Position numbers and translations under genes: made by a program. From contig NZ_JNLQ01000002.1 of assembly GCF_000703165.1 (NCBI RefSeq), positions 3,286,001 to 3,350,000 on the forward strand: 64,000 nucleotides of DNA. The letters run 5' to 3'. Each line of letters begins with the position of its first letter. Positions within the stretch are counted from its first letter, which is position 1. Below the pieces are notes generated by a model. It saw nothing but the letters and a program-made list of their open reading frames with translations, was not told the origin of the DNA and did no database searches. Positions 9,162 through 21,319 of the stretch are shown here, piece after piece. The stretch is from Butyrivibrio sp. AE3004 (GTDB taxonomy: Bacteria > Bacillota > Clostridia > Lachnospirales > Lachnospiraceae).

Positions 9162-9968
9162 TTATTTCTTAAGAGTTACAACAACTCTGCGGAAAGGTTC
9201 CTCACCTTCACTATGAGTTGTAACATACTTATCAGCCTGAAGTGCTGAATGAATAATACGTCTTTCATAAGGATTCATTGGTTCAAGAGAAACGGATTGT
9301 CTATTTTTTCGAACCTTATAAGCAATATTCTTTGCAAGATTTTCAAGAGTTGCTTTTCTTCTATCCCTATAATTTTCTGTATCAACTTTTACATGAATAT
9401 AATCTTCACTGTCTCTGTTAACTACAAGAGATATAAGATACTGAAGTGAATCAAGAGTCTGGCCTCTTTTGCCAATCAGAACACCCATTTCATTTCCTGA
9501 AAGATCAATTTCAAGAACCTTATCTGTTAAATTATATTTGGCATTAATATCAACTTTCATATTCATAGCGCCAAATACTTTAGAAAGAAACTCTTTTGCT
9601 TTTGTAATAAATTCATGATCAAAACTATAAGTTATTTCTTTTTCCTCTGTTACATTTGAATTGGTATTTGTAACTTCAGTAATATTTTCTTCTGTTTTTT
9701 CTAATTTAACAGCAGCCTTCTTTTCTGCCTGTTCTTTTACCTTAGATTCAATCTGCTCTTCCAAAGTAGTTTTCTTTTCTACATTTTTTGTTTCATCTGA
9801 TTTAACTCTTGCTCTTATAATTGCAGGTTTTACATTTAAACCAAGAAAACCGGTAGAACCAGTAGAAATCACTTCATAATCAAGATTATCACTTGTTACC
9901 ATCAGCTGTGCGCATGCTTCGGTTATACAATCTTCAACAGTCTTTTTTGAAATTTCAATATAATCCAT
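9162..9968 (-). CDS. jag: RNA-binding protein Jag/KhpB (Jag_N, KH, R3H)
   Basis: A 268-aa cytosolic RNA-binding protein of the KhpB/EloR/Jag family, which in Gram-positives links RNA binding to cell elongation and division and lies beside the membrane insertase gene. Jag_N covers residues 1-52. A charged linker (55-110) follows, then a KH domain with the IGKRG loop at 165-169, then an R3H domain (about 205-268) ending in EPFRRVVVTLKK. It starts 15 nt after yidC and is closed by a terminator at 9112-9149. Confidence 0.96.
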   Translation of the reverse strand: MDYIEISKKTVEDCITEACAQLMVTSDNLDYEVISTGSTGFLGLNVKPAIIRARVKSDETKNVEKKTTLEEQIESKVKEQAEKKAAVKLEKTEENITEVTNTNSNVTEEKEITYSFDHEFITKAKEFLSKVFGAMNMKVDINAKYNLTDKVLEIDLSGNEMGVLIGKRGQTLDSLQYLISLVVNRDSEDYIHVKVDTENYRDRRKATLENLAKNIAYKVRKNRQSVSLEPMNPYERRIIHSALQADKYVTTHSEGEEPFRRVVVTLKK

Positions 9969-9983
9969 AATCGTATCCCCTAA

Positions 9984-11273
9984 TTAATTATTCTTATTAT
10001 CGAATTCCTTAACCATATTTGCTCTGGCAAGCAAACTTTTCTTATTAGCTTTTCCGGATTCGTAAATATCGTTTGCCTTTTTAAGCCCTTCTTCCTTCTC
10101 CTTATCAGAACGTGTTGAAGAATAACTGTTCATAGTTCTGGTATTCATATTAGCATAGCGGTTCATCTGAGGAGTAGCTTTCATCTCCTCCATTTTCTTG
10201 TTATACTTCTCAGCATTCTTCGCTATTTGAGCATCAATATCCATCTTATCAATATGCTTATTTATAACAATCTGCTGAATTGTACGAACAACAGCACCTA
10301 TAATCCAATAAATACCAAGACCTGCAGGGAAAGTAAATGTGAAGAATAATGACATAACAGGCATCATCATGTTCATTGTTTTCATTGAATTAGCCATCTG
10401 TGCAGCCTGATCATTAGGATCATTTGAAGTTGCAGGCTGAGGCATAAGTTTTAAGCTTATCCATTGTGTTAAAAATGAAAGTCCGGGAATAATAAGCGCA
10501 ACAATAAACATTACAAATGACTTATTATTAAAAGCAGTCTGAATCATATATGAAGGTGAATCACCAATATTTAATCCAAGAAAACTATTATAAGTATTAA
10601 GTAAGTTGTGCGTATTATTTATAGAATCAGAAAGACTTCCAAATTTTTCAGTAAGTGCATTCCAATCAGATGTTGATGACTTATAAAGAACATCAATGAA
10701 AGTATTCTCTATATAAGTAGTATTACCAGAAGTAAATGCTTCATTAGTAAACTGTTTCGCATATTGAGAAGCACTTGAAAGTGTCTGAATAAAATCAGCA
10801 GCTCCTACTGTCTCCCTAAGCTGACTTACCAAAGGATAAAAAGCCTGTTTAATCTGACTAACATAAGCAGGCATTGAATAAATAACTCTGTAAAGAGCTA
10901 TCATTACAGGAAACTGTATTAAAATCTGAACACAACTACCTGTCTGAGAAACGCCATACTTAGCATAAAGAGCTTTTATTTCTTCCTGCTGAGCCAGCAT
11001 TGAATCATTATCTTTCTTACCTTTATACTTAGCTTGAATAGCCTGAAGCTCAGGATTCATCTTGCTTTGAAGCTTAGAAAACTTCTGCTGCTTATAAGTT
11101 AAGGGCAAAAGCAAGAGATTAATAATAATAGTAAATAAAATAATTGCAAGACCGGTACTTGGTATACCTATCTTATTAAGGAATATAAAAATCCAATTCA
11201 TAATATGGCCAAGCAGCCAGGCAATCGGACCTACAATTTTCCCCTGATATTGTGTAAGTGTAACAATACTCAA
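9984..11273 (-). CDS. yidC: Membrane protein insertase YidC/OxaA
   Basis: A 429-aa integral membrane insertase that places proteins in the cytoplasmic membrane alone or with Sec. TM segments are visible at about 12-35 and 40-60, at GSCVQILIQFPVMIALYRVIYS, and at three C-terminal sites including MSLFFTFTFPAGLGIYWIIGAVVRTIQQIVINKHID, the classic YidC signature. A long hydrophilic insertion of about 80 residues follows the second conserved TM. The basic C-terminal tail is typical for ribosome contact. No lipobox Cys is seen, unlike Bacillus SpoIIIJ. It lies between yidD and jag. Confidence 0.96.
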   Translation of the reverse strand: MSIVTLTQYQGKIVGPIAWLLGHIMNWIFIFLNKIGIPSTGLAIILFTIIINLLLLPLTYKQQKFSKLQSKMNPELQAIQAKYKGKKDNDSMLAQQEEIKALYAKYGVSQTGSCVQILIQFPVMIALYRVIYSMPAYVSQIKQAFYPLVSQLRETVGAADFIQTLSSASQYAKQFTNEAFTSGNTTYIENTFIDVLYKSSTSDWNALTEKFGSLSDSINNTHNLLNTYNSFLGLNIGDSPSYMIQTAFNNKSFVMFIVALIIPGLSFLTQWISLKLMPQPATSNDPNDQAAQMANSMKTMNMMMPVMSLFFTFTFPAGLGIYWIIGAVVRTIQQIVINKHIDKMDIDAQIAKNAEKYNKKMEEMKATPQMNRYANMNTRTMNSYSSTRSDKEKEEGLKKANDIYESGKANKKSLLARANMVKEFDNKNN

Positions 11274-11290
11274 AACTAATCCTCCGATAA

Positions 11291-11500
11291 TTACGGTACA
11301 GGATCATATCCGCCACTTGAAAAAGGATTACATCTAAGTATTCTCCATGCGGCTAATAAGCTTCCTTTTATTGCACCATATTTTTCTATTGCTTCCAATC
11401 CGTATTGTGAACAAGTCGGTATATACGGACATTTTGTTCTCTTTAAAGGAGAAACATACCTTTGATAAAACCTAATTAGTAATATCAGTATCTTCTTCAT
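11291..11500 (-). CDS. yidD: Membrane protein insertion efficiency factor YidD
   Basis: A 69-aa member of the YidD family, an amphipathic, membrane-associated accessory to YidC insertion. The signature [20 protein letters not shown] and the Cys-rich core (C24, C30), then [16 protein letters not shown], are complete. Its start overlaps the rnpA end by 29 nt, and yidC follows 17 nt later, so rnpA-yidD-yidC are translationally linked. Confidence 0.96.
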   Translation of the reverse strand: MKKILILLIRFYQRYVSPLKRTKCPYIPTCSQYGLEAIEKYGAIKGSLLAAWRILRCNPFSSGGYDPVP

Positions 11501-11849
11501 CTTTCACCTCATCATTTTTTCTTAGATGAGACTTACAGGCCAGATATAAGAATGATTTTTCTATATCAAAATATGAAGCATCCTTAGCACGGCTTCTGGC
11601 CACGACTACTATATCTAAACCACTATTAAATATATTTTCATGTAGTCGGTAAACTTCTCTAACAAGTCTTGCAAACCTGTGCCTTACAATACTGTTACCT
11701 ACTTTTTTACTTGCTGAAATTCCCAATCTGTTCATATTTGTATCATTTTTTCTGACATAAACAACAATATTTTTATCTGCGTAGCTTTTACCCGTCTTAT
11801 AAACAAGATGAAAATCAGCGGTTTTCTTTAAACTTTCTGTTTTTTGCAT
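11472..11849 (-). CDS. rnpA: Ribonuclease P protein component
   Basis: The protein subunit of RNase P, which binds the M1 RNA and the 5' leader of pre-tRNAs. I place the start at the ATG at 11849 ([22 protein letters not shown]) because it has an AAGGAT site and matches the family N-terminus; the longer open frame to 11918 adds 23 residues that read into an upstream hairpin. The product is 125 aa. The usual RNR motif appears as [13 protein letters not shown]. The C-terminal tail is acidic, which is unusual for this basic protein, and overlaps yidD. Confidence 0.93.
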   Translation of the reverse strand: MQKTESLKKTADFHLVYKTGKSYADKNIVVYVRKNDTNMNRLGISASKKVGNSIVRHRFARLVREVYRLHENIFNSGLDIVVVARSRAKDASYFDIEKSFLYLACKSHLRKNDEVKDEEDTDITN

Positions 11850-11903
11850 ATTATTATCCTTATCGGAAAGTCTTATTTCATAAAATATTACAAAATAAGA
11901 AAA

Positions 11904-11935
11904 TACGCGAATATGCATCTATGCACATTCGCGTA
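11904..11935 (-). terminator. Hairpin with T-rich tail in the rpmH-rnpA gap (attenuator)
   Basis: Arms 11904-11918 and 11921-11935 pair over 15 bp with one mismatch and a 2-nt loop. On the minus strand TTTTCTTATTTT follows. It probably terminates part of rpmH transcription, setting the rpmH to rnpA ratio. Confidence 0.65.
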
Positions 11936-11939
11936 ATAA

Positions 11940-11959
11940 GACCACAACATAATGTGGTC
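11940..11959 (-). repeat. Second hairpin directly after rpmH
   Basis: GACCACA (11940-11946) pairs with TGTGGTC (11953-11959). It starts 4 nt past the rpmH stop and is followed closely by the attenuator-like hairpin. It may protect the rpmH 3' end or mark a processing site. Confidence 0.6.
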
Positions 11960-11963
11960 CCTA

Positions 11964-12098
11964 TTATGCAGATATTTTCTTTCTACCCTTAAGTCTTCTG
12001 GCAGCAAGTACCTTTCTGCCTCCCTTAGTTGCCATTCTTGCTCTAAAGCCGTGAACACGAGCTCTCTGAAGCTTATGCGGCTGATAAGTTCTCTTCAT
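11964..12098 (-). CDS. rpmH: 50S ribosomal protein L34
   Basis: A 44-aa ribosomal protein, [20 protein letters not shown] at the start and [11 protein letters not shown] at the end, which is the invariant L34 pattern. A near-perfect AAGGAGGT ribosome site precedes the ATG. It is the first gene of the leftward unit from oriC (rpmH-rnpA-yidD-yidC-jag), the universal bacterial arrangement. Confidence 0.98.
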   Translation of the reverse strand: MKRTYQPHKLQRARVHGFRARMATKGGRKVLAARRLKGRKKISA

Positions 12099-12139
12099 AG
12101 TCGAAATACACCTCCTTCTTAGATCTATTTAGCAAATAA

Positions 12140-12585
12140 TATAATTGTCTGAATCAGAAAAAATCGTTGTTATTATAATAAAATTAAGCATTTCCGTCAA
12201 GTTATAAAATAAATTGTGGATAACTTATAAAATTATTAAAAAAAATGTTTATCAATATATGGTGTAAAAAAAACTTATCCACATCTAAATGTTGATTTTG
12301 TGGATAAACTGTTATTATCTGTAAATTTATATTTCTTATCCACAAATTGTGGATAGTTTGTGGAAAACATTTTGATAAAGATGTGAATATTTTTTTAGAA
12401 TTCAGTATTTATGCGGGTTTGATACGGTGTGTATCTTATTATTACTTTTCCACTTTTTCCTCTTATATAAGAAAATGACATTAAAAAATATTTTTTTTAA
12501 AAAAGTTATCCACAATTTCCCTTAATTTGATATTTAGTTTTCCATAAGATAAAATAAAGCGTAAATTCACAAAATGGAGATTTTT
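12140..12585. other. oriC: Chromosomal replication origin oriC
   Basis: The rpmH-dnaA gap has no gene and holds a DnaA-box cluster. Boxes matching TTATCCACA on either strand lie at 12215-12223 (-), 12275-12283 (+), 12299-12307 (-), 12336-12344 (+) and 12506-12514 (+). One-mismatch boxes are at 12348-12356 (-) and 12359-12367 (-). The middle group is packed head to head. An almost pure A/T tract at 12479-12505 is a likely unwinding element, directly next to the last box. A small inverted repeat GATAC/GTATC is at 12421-12435. Gene strands diverge from here. Confidence 0.95.
12527..12555 (+). promoter_or_regulatory. dnaA promoter
   Basis: TTGATA (12527-12532) and TAAAAT (12550-12555) are separated by 17 nt, a good housekeeping sigma-70/sigma-A promoter. 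The DnaA box at 12506-12514 lies just upstream of the -35, a position suited to autoregulation by DnaA. Confidence 0.75.
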
Positions 12586-13977
12586 ATGGAAAAAGCAACA
12601 GAAATAACAAAAAAACTAGCTGATAACTTTGACAGCTTGAAGGACGAAATACGCAGAGAGCTTGGAATGACTGCTATTTCATTTGATACATGGATAAAGC
12701 CATTATCCTTTTTCAAATATGAAAATGGCACAGTTATTGTTTTAATTCCTTTTGATGACAGTAACTTCCTTAATTATATAGAGAGAAAGTATCAAATGTT
12801 TTTTAAGGTTACTTTATCTGAGTTTTTAAATGAAAATGTTGAAGTAGAATTCTTACTGGAAAAAGATGCACATATTAATAATGAAGAAACTCAACATAAT
12901 AATTCAAATGATTCTCGAATTAACCAAAATAACTATGAATTTTCAAATCTTAATCCCAAATATGTATTTGATACATATGTAGTTGGTGGTAATAACAGAT
13001 TTGCTTACAATGCATCTCTTGCGGTAGCAGAATCACCAGGAGAAGCTTACAATCCTCTCTTCCTTTACGGAGGACCGGGACTTGGAAAAACTCACCTTAT
13101 GCATGCTATTGGTCATTTTATTATAGAAAACAATCCGAATTTTAAGGTTTTGTATGTTACATCAGAGCAATTTACAAATGAAGTTATAGAATCAATAAGA
13201 AGTGGTAAAGCCGAAGCCATGAGCAGACTTAGAGATAAATATCGTACAGTAGATGTGCTTATGGTAGATGACGTACAGTTTATTATAGGAAAAGAAAGTA
13301 CACAGGAAGAGTTCTTTCACACATTTAATGTTCTTCATCAGTCAGGAAAACAAATTATCATTTCATCAGATAAACCACCAAAGGAAATGGAAACACTTGA
13401 AGAAAGATTCAGATCACGTTTCGAAATGGGACTAATATCTGATATTCAGGCTCCTGATTATGAAACCAGAATGGCCATTCTTAAAAAGAATGCCGAAAGT
13501 TATTCAAAACATATCGACGATGAAATCTTTGAATATATAGCAACCAACATCAAATCAAATATACGAGAACTAGAAGGGGCATATAACAAAATAATAGCCT
13601 TTTCACGTCTTAATAAAGTAGAAATAACTTTGGATAACGCAAAGGAAGCACTCAAGGATATCATTTATCCGGATGTGTCAAAAGTTATTACAATACCTCT
13701 TATTATTACTACAGTATGCGAGCAATATAATGTAAGACAGGAAGATATTGCTTCTAAGAAGAGAAATAAAGAGATTGTTCTTCCAAGACAGATAGTTATG
13801 TATCTTGCCAGAGAACTCACCGACGCACCTCTTGAGGAAATCGGAAAAGCTCTCGGTAAAAAAGATCATACTACTGTAATGAGTGGTATCAGTAAGATAA
13901 AAGATCTGTTAGAGATTGATGATGAGCTAAACAGAAATATTGATATTATTAATAAGAAACTAAACCCCTCAGCTTGA
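12586..13977 (+). CDS. dnaA: Chromosomal replication initiator protein DnaA
   Basis: An AAA+ ATPase that binds oriC boxes and melts the origin. I choose the ATG at 12586 because GGAG at 12576-12579 sits 6 nt before it; the ATG at 12574 contains that ribosome site and would add only 4 residues. The product is 463 aa: an N-terminal interaction domain (about 1-80), a short Asn-rich linker, AAA+ with Walker A GGPGLGKTH (162-170) and Walker B VLMVDDVQF, and a C-terminal domain IV with the DHTTVMSGISKI box-binding helix. dnaN follows after 305 nt. Confidence 0.98.
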   Translation: MEKATEITKKLADNFDSLKDEIRRELGMTAISFDTWIKPLSFFKYENGTVIVLIPFDDSNFLNYIERKYQMFFKVTLSEFLNENVEVEFLLEKDAHINNEETQHNNSNDSRINQNNYEFSNLNPKYVFDTYVVGGNNRFAYNASLAVAESPGEAYNPLFLYGGPGLGKTHLMHAIGHFIIENNPNFKVLYVTSEQFTNEVIESIRSGKAEAMSRLRDKYRTVDVLMVDDVQFIIGKESTQEEFFHTFNVLHQSGKQIIISSDKPPKEMETLEERFRSRFEMGLISDIQAPDYETRMAILKKNAESYSKHIDDEIFEYIATNIKSNIRELEGAYNKIIAFSRLNKVEITLDNAKEALKDIIYPDVSKVITIPLIITTVCEQYNVRQEDIASKKRNKEIVLPRQIVMYLARELTDAPLEEIGKALGKKDHTTVMSGISKIKDLLEIDDELNRNIDIINKKLNPSA

Positions 13978-14134
13978 TGTAAGTGGATAACTCAGTTTAT
14001 AAATACTTTATAAATTGTTTATAAATTGGGGATAGGAGTGGAAAACTTTTTTATAGCCTTAAATCGCGAAATTTGCCTCGTGTGTAACATTTAGCTTTTC
14101 AACATTAAATTTTTATTTATCAACTATTAAAAAT

Positions 14135-14163
14135 TTGTAAATAAGCCAGATAAATTGTATAAT
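14135..14163 (+). promoter_or_regulatory. dnaN promoter in the dnaA-dnaN gap
   Basis: TTGTAA (14135-14140) and a perfect TATAAT (14158-14163) are 17 nt apart. The gap (13978-14282) also has a weak DnaA-box-like AGTGGATAA at 13982-13990 and related TCCACA/GTGGA fragments, but no gene. A transcript from here would carry a leader of about 110 nt. Confidence 0.65.
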
Positions 14164-14282
14164 AGATAAGGATTTCCACAAATCTACAACTATTATTACT
14201 ATTTATTACTAAAATAATTAATTTATTTATATATGGCGCTTTGTGTAAAACCACATTATCGCCGGAGGGAGTTTTTTCATTC

Positions 14283-15392
14283 ATGAAATTTGTTTGTTCA
14301 AAATCAAATCTTATTGCCGGATTACAGATAGTATCTAAGGCTGTTCCTAATAAGACAACTATGTCTATATTGGAATGCATTCTAATAGATGCTACCGAAG
14401 GTGTCATAAAATTTATTGCTAATGATATGGAACTTGGAATACAAACCGAGATTGAAGGCAATATTTTAGAGAGAGGATATATTGCAATTGATGCGAAGAT
14501 ATTCTTTGATATTATAAGAAAACTTCCTGACAGTGATGTAACAATTGATTCTGATTCAAACGGAAAAGTAAGTATTACCTGTGAGAAGGCAAAATTCAGT
14601 ATTGTAGGAAGAAATGCAGATGATTTTACATATCTTCCAATTATTGAAAGGATAGATGGAATTACAGTTTCTCAGTATACATTGAAAAATGTAATACAGC
14701 AGACTATCTTTTCTATTGCAGAAAATGATGCTAATAAGATGATGAGTGGCGAGCTTTTTGAAATCAATCAGGATGTTTTAAAGCTTGTATCTCTTGATGG
14801 ACACAGAATTTCAATCAGAAAAGTTAAGCTTCAAAATTCATATGAACCTAAGAAGGTAGTTGTTCCCGGAAAAACATTGTCTGATATAAGCAAAATTATC
14901 ACAGACAGTACCGAGAATAATGTAGATATTTTCTTTACAGATAAGCATATACTCTTTGAGTTCGATAAAACTATAGTTGTATCAAGACTTTTAGAGGGTG
15001 AATACTTTAATATTGATCAAATGCTCTCAAGTGATTATGAGACAAAAATGACAATTTCAAGAAAAGAGATGCTTGATTGTATAGACAGAGCAACTCTTCT
15101 TGTTAAAGAAGGCGATAAAAAGCCTGTAATTATTTCGATAAATGATGAAAAAATGGAATTGAAGATCAATTCAACCATAGGAAGTATGGATGAAGAGATT
15201 GAAATAGAAAAACAGGGAAAGGATTTGATAATAGGTTTCAATCCCAAGTTCCTTATTGATGCACTTCGTGTTATTGAGGATGAAAATATTGATATTTATA
15301 TGGTAAATCCAAAGGCACCGTGTTTCATAAGAGACAAGGATTCTAACTATATTTACCTTGTACTTCCCATAAACTTTACAACAGTGAGCTGA
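14283..15392 (+). CDS. dnaN: DNA polymerase III beta sliding clamp
   Basis: The dimeric ring clamp that tethers polymerase III to DNA. The start is set at ATG 14283 (MKFVCSKSNLIAGLQIVSKAV), the standard family N-terminus, after a GGAGGGAG site; a longer frame from 14241 adds 14 residues spanning that site. At 369 aa it has the usual length, with three clamp domains and the C-terminal CFIRDKDSNYIYLVLPIN segment that forms part of the peptide-binding pocket. It is followed by yaaA after 5 nt. Confidence 0.97.
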   Translation: MKFVCSKSNLIAGLQIVSKAVPNKTTMSILECILIDATEGVIKFIANDMELGIQTEIEGNILERGYIAIDAKIFFDIIRKLPDSDVTIDSDSNGKVSITCEKAKFSIVGRNADDFTYLPIIERIDGITVSQYTLKNVIQQTIFSIAENDANKMMSGELFEINQDVLKLVSLDGHRISIRKVKLQNSYEPKKVVVPGKTLSDISKIITDSTENNVDIFFTDKHILFEFDKTIVVSRLLEGEYFNIDQMLSSDYETKMTISRKEMLDCIDRATLLVKEGDKKPVIISINDEKMELKINSTIGSMDEEIEIEKQGKDLIIGFNPKFLIDALRVIEDENIDIYMVNPKAPCFIRDKDSNYIYLVLPINFTTVS

Positions 15393-15397
15393 GAAAA

Positions 15398-15615
15398 ATG
15401 GAAAATATTACAATCAATTTAAGAGAAGGCGATGATTTTATCAAGCTTGGACAGGCTATGAAAAAAGCAGGACTTGAAGAATCAGGAGTAGATGCCAAGG
15501 TAGATATTCAGGATGGTCTTGTTAAAGTTAACGGGGAGGTGGAAACCAGAAGAGGGCGTAAACTTTACAGCGGAGATACTATCGAATACGAAGGCATTCA
15601 GGTACAAATAACGAA

Positions 15616-15619
<4 letters not shown>
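15398..15619 (+). CDS. yaaA: S4-domain RNA-binding protein YaaA (RlbA family)
   Basis: A 73-aa protein made of one S4 domain (FIKLGQAMKKAGLEESG, then KVNGEVETRRGRKLYSGD). This small gene sits between dnaN and recF in most Firmicutes and is thought to bind rRNA or aid ribosome assembly. Its stop overlaps the recF start (ATGA), showing translational coupling. Confidence 0.94.
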
Positions 15620-18664
<3,045 letters not shown>

Positions 18665-18677
18665 TTAAGGGGAAAAG

Positions 18678-21314
18678 ATGGCTGATAACAATAATAACAA
18701 TAACAATGGTGAAGATTTAGCCGATGATATTTTTGATCAGGTAACCACTGACAGGATTAAAGAGGTTGACCTTCAAAAAACCATGGAAGCTGATTACATC
18801 GATTATGCGATGAGTGTTATAGCTTCTCGTGCACTTCCTGATGTAAGAGACGGATTAAAACCGGTTCAGAGAAGAATTTTGTATTCAATGATAGAATTGA
18901 ATAACGGACCTGATAAGCCGCATCGTAAATGTGCACGTATCGTAGGTGATACTATGGGTAAATTCCATCCCCATGGTGATAGTTCTATATACGGAGCTTT
19001 GGTAAATATGGCTCAGCCCTGGTCAATGAGATATTGTCTTGTTGACGGACACGGTAACTTTGGCTCAGTGGATGGTGATGGCGCTGCCGCAATGCGATAC
19101 ACTGAGGCAAGACTTACCAAAATTTCCATGGAGATGACAGCTGATATCAACAAGGATACAGTTGATTTTTCTCCTAACTTTGATGAAACCGAAAAAGAAC
19201 CTACAGTTCTTCCTTCAAGATTTCCAAATCTTCTTGTAAACGGAACAACAGGTATAGCTGTCGGAATGGCTACAAATATTCCTCCTCATAATCTGAGAGA
19301 GGTTATTTCTGCTGTCATAAAAATGATAGATAATAAAGTAAATGAAGATAGGGAAACAGATATTGAGGAACTGTTGCCTATAGTTAAAGCACCTGATTTT
19401 CCTACTGGTGGTATTATCCTCGGTACTAGAGGAGCAGAAGAAGCATACAGAACAGGAAGAGGTAAGGTTATTGTTCGTGCTGTTACAGATATTGAGACAA
19501 TGCCTAACGGAAAAAGTCGTATTATTGTTACTGAGCTTCCGTATCTTGTTAATAAGGCAAATCTTATTTCAAAGATAGCAGAATATGTAAAGCTTAAGAA
19601 ACTTGATGGAATTACAGCGCTTCGTGATGAGTCCGACAGAGAAGGTATGAGAATTGTCATTGAACTCAGACATGATGTTAATGCTAATGTAATGCTTAAT
19701 CGTCTGTTTAAGCATACTCAGTTACAGGATTCCTTTGGTATCATTATGCTTTCTTTGGTTAATAATGAACCTAAGGTATTAGGACTTGTTGATATGCTTC
19801 ATCACTACATCGTTCATCAGGAAGATGTAGTGACAAGAAGAACACAATATGATCTTAACAAAGCTGAAGAAAGAAATCATATTGTAGAAGGATTACTTAT
19901 TGCTCTTGATAATATTGATGAAGTAATAAGGATCATAAGAGGAAGTTCTACTGTTCAGATAGCAAAAGAACAGTTAATGGAACGTTTTGGATTATCTGAT
20001 GTTCAGGCGCAGGCAATCGTAGATATGCGTCTTCGTACTCTGACAGGTTTGGAAAGAGACAAGCTTGAGCAGGAGCATGCCGAACTATTAAAGAGAATCG
20101 AAGAATTAAAGCTTATTTTATCAGATAAAAAGGTACTTCTCGGTGTTATCAGAAAAGAAATTTCCGAGATTTCCGATAAATATGGTGATGATCGTAAAAC
20201 ACAGATCGGACACGACGATTCAGATATTAACATTGAGGATATGATTCCAAATGTTAATACTGTTATTGCAATGACAAACGTTGGTTACATAAAGCGTATG
20301 TCTATTGATAATTTCAGGGCACAGAATCGCGGAGGTAAAGGAATAAAGGGTATTTCCACTATAGAAAATGATTATGTGGAAGACCTCCTTATGACTACAA
20401 CTCATAACTATATTATGTTCTTTACAAACAAAGGAAGAGCATACAGATTAAAGGCTTATCAGATTCCGGAAGCATCAAGAACTTCAAGGGGAACTGCAAT
20501 TGTAAATCTGCTGCAGCTTTCTCCTGATGAAAAAATAACGGCAACAATACCGATTAAGGAATACACAGAAGAAAAGAACCTTTTCATGGTAACAAGAAAG
20601 GGAACTGTTAAGAAAACTCCTATAATGGAATTTGCCAATGTAAGGAAGAACGGACTTACTGCAATCAATCTTGATGATGACGATGAGCTGATTGAAGTTA
20701 AGACTACTAAATCGGATTCAGAGATATTCCTTGTAACTAAGAACGGAATGTGTATCAGATTTAAGGAAACAGATGTAAGACCTACAGGAAGATCATCAAT
20801 GGGTGTAAGGGGTATAATGCTCGGTGATCAGGATGATGTTGTAGGAATGCAGCTTAATTCACAGGGTGATTCACTTCTTATTGTTTCCGAGAAAGGATTC
20901 GGAAAGAGAACAAATCTAGAAGAATTCCATATCCAGCTTAGAGGCGGTAAGGGAGTAAAATGTTACAAGATAACAGAGAAGACCGGAAATGTTATAGGTG
21001 TCAAAGCTGTTAAGGATGAACATGAGATAATGATGATCACAGACAGCGGAATACTCATTCAGCTTAGAATGGAAGAAATTACTATACACGGAAGAGTCAC
21101 ATCAGGTGTTAAGATGATCAATCTTGACAAAGGTGTCAGTGTAGTAGCAATAGCAAAAGTACGCGAAAAGATTTCTAATGGTGATGAGGAATTTGAGAAC
21201 ATCGAAGATGCCATGGTAGAAATACCTGAAGATGAAGGTGTGGAAATTGAGGATAATTTCGATGATAATACAGATACCTTTGACGATAACAATGAAAATA
21301 CAGATGAAGAGTAA
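18678..21314 (+). CDS. gyrA: DNA gyrase subunit A
   Basis: The DNA-cleaving subunit of gyrase, 878 aa. Before the conserved [22 protein letters not shown] block is an Asn-rich, low-complexity N-terminus. The catalytic tyrosine is Y141 in [11 protein letters not shown]. The quinolone region reads [13 protein letters not shown] (97-109), with Gly106 where E. coli has Asp87. The C-terminal beta-pinwheel has GyrA-box-like NRGGKGIKG and ends in a very acidic tail of about 40 residues. The next gene begins 5 nt after the stop. Confidence 0.98.
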   Translation: MADNNNNNNNGEDLADDIFDQVTTDRIKEVDLQKTMEADYIDYAMSVIASRALPDVRDGLKPVQRRILYSMIELNNGPDKPHRKCARIVGDTMGKFHPHGDSSIYGALVNMAQPWSMRYCLVDGHGNFGSVDGDGAAAMRYTEARLTKISMEMTADINKDTVDFSPNFDETEKEPTVLPSRFPNLLVNGTTGIAVGMATNIPPHNLREVISAVIKMIDNKVNEDRETDIEELLPIVKAPDFPTGGIILGTRGAEEAYRTGRGKVIVRAVTDIETMPNGKSRIIVTELPYLVNKANLISKIAEYVKLKKLDGITALRDESDREGMRIVIELRHDVNANVMLNRLFKHTQLQDSFGIIMLSLVNNEPKVLGLVDMLHHYIVHQEDVVTRRTQYDLNKAEERNHIVEGLLIALDNIDEVIRIIRGSSTVQIAKEQLMERFGLSDVQAQAIVDMRLRTLTGLERDKLEQEHAELLKRIEELKLILSDKKVLLGVIRKEISEISDKYGDDRKTQIGHDDSDINIEDMIPNVNTVIAMTNVGYIKRMSIDNFRAQNRGGKGIKGISTIENDYVEDLLMTTTHNYIMFFTNKGRAYRLKAYQIPEASRTSRGTAIVNLLQLSPDEKITATIPIKEYTEEKNLFMVTRKGTVKKTPIMEFANVRKNGLTAINLDDDDELIEVKTTKSDSEIFLVTKNGMCIRFKETDVRPTGRSSMGVRGIMLGDQDDVVGMQLNSQGDSLLIVSEKGFGKRTNLEEFHIQLRGGKGVKCYKITEKTGNVIGVKAVKDEHEIMMITDSGILIQLRMEEITIHGRVTSGVKMINLDKGVSVVAIAKVREKISNGDEEFENIEDAMVEIPEDEGVEIEDNFDDNTDTFDDNNENTDEE

Positions 21315-21319
21315 ATCTT

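Noticed and set aside
12099..12585. Small RNA or gene inside oriC
   Set aside because: The segment is explained by DnaA boxes, AT tracts and the dnaA promoter; no coding frame is supported.
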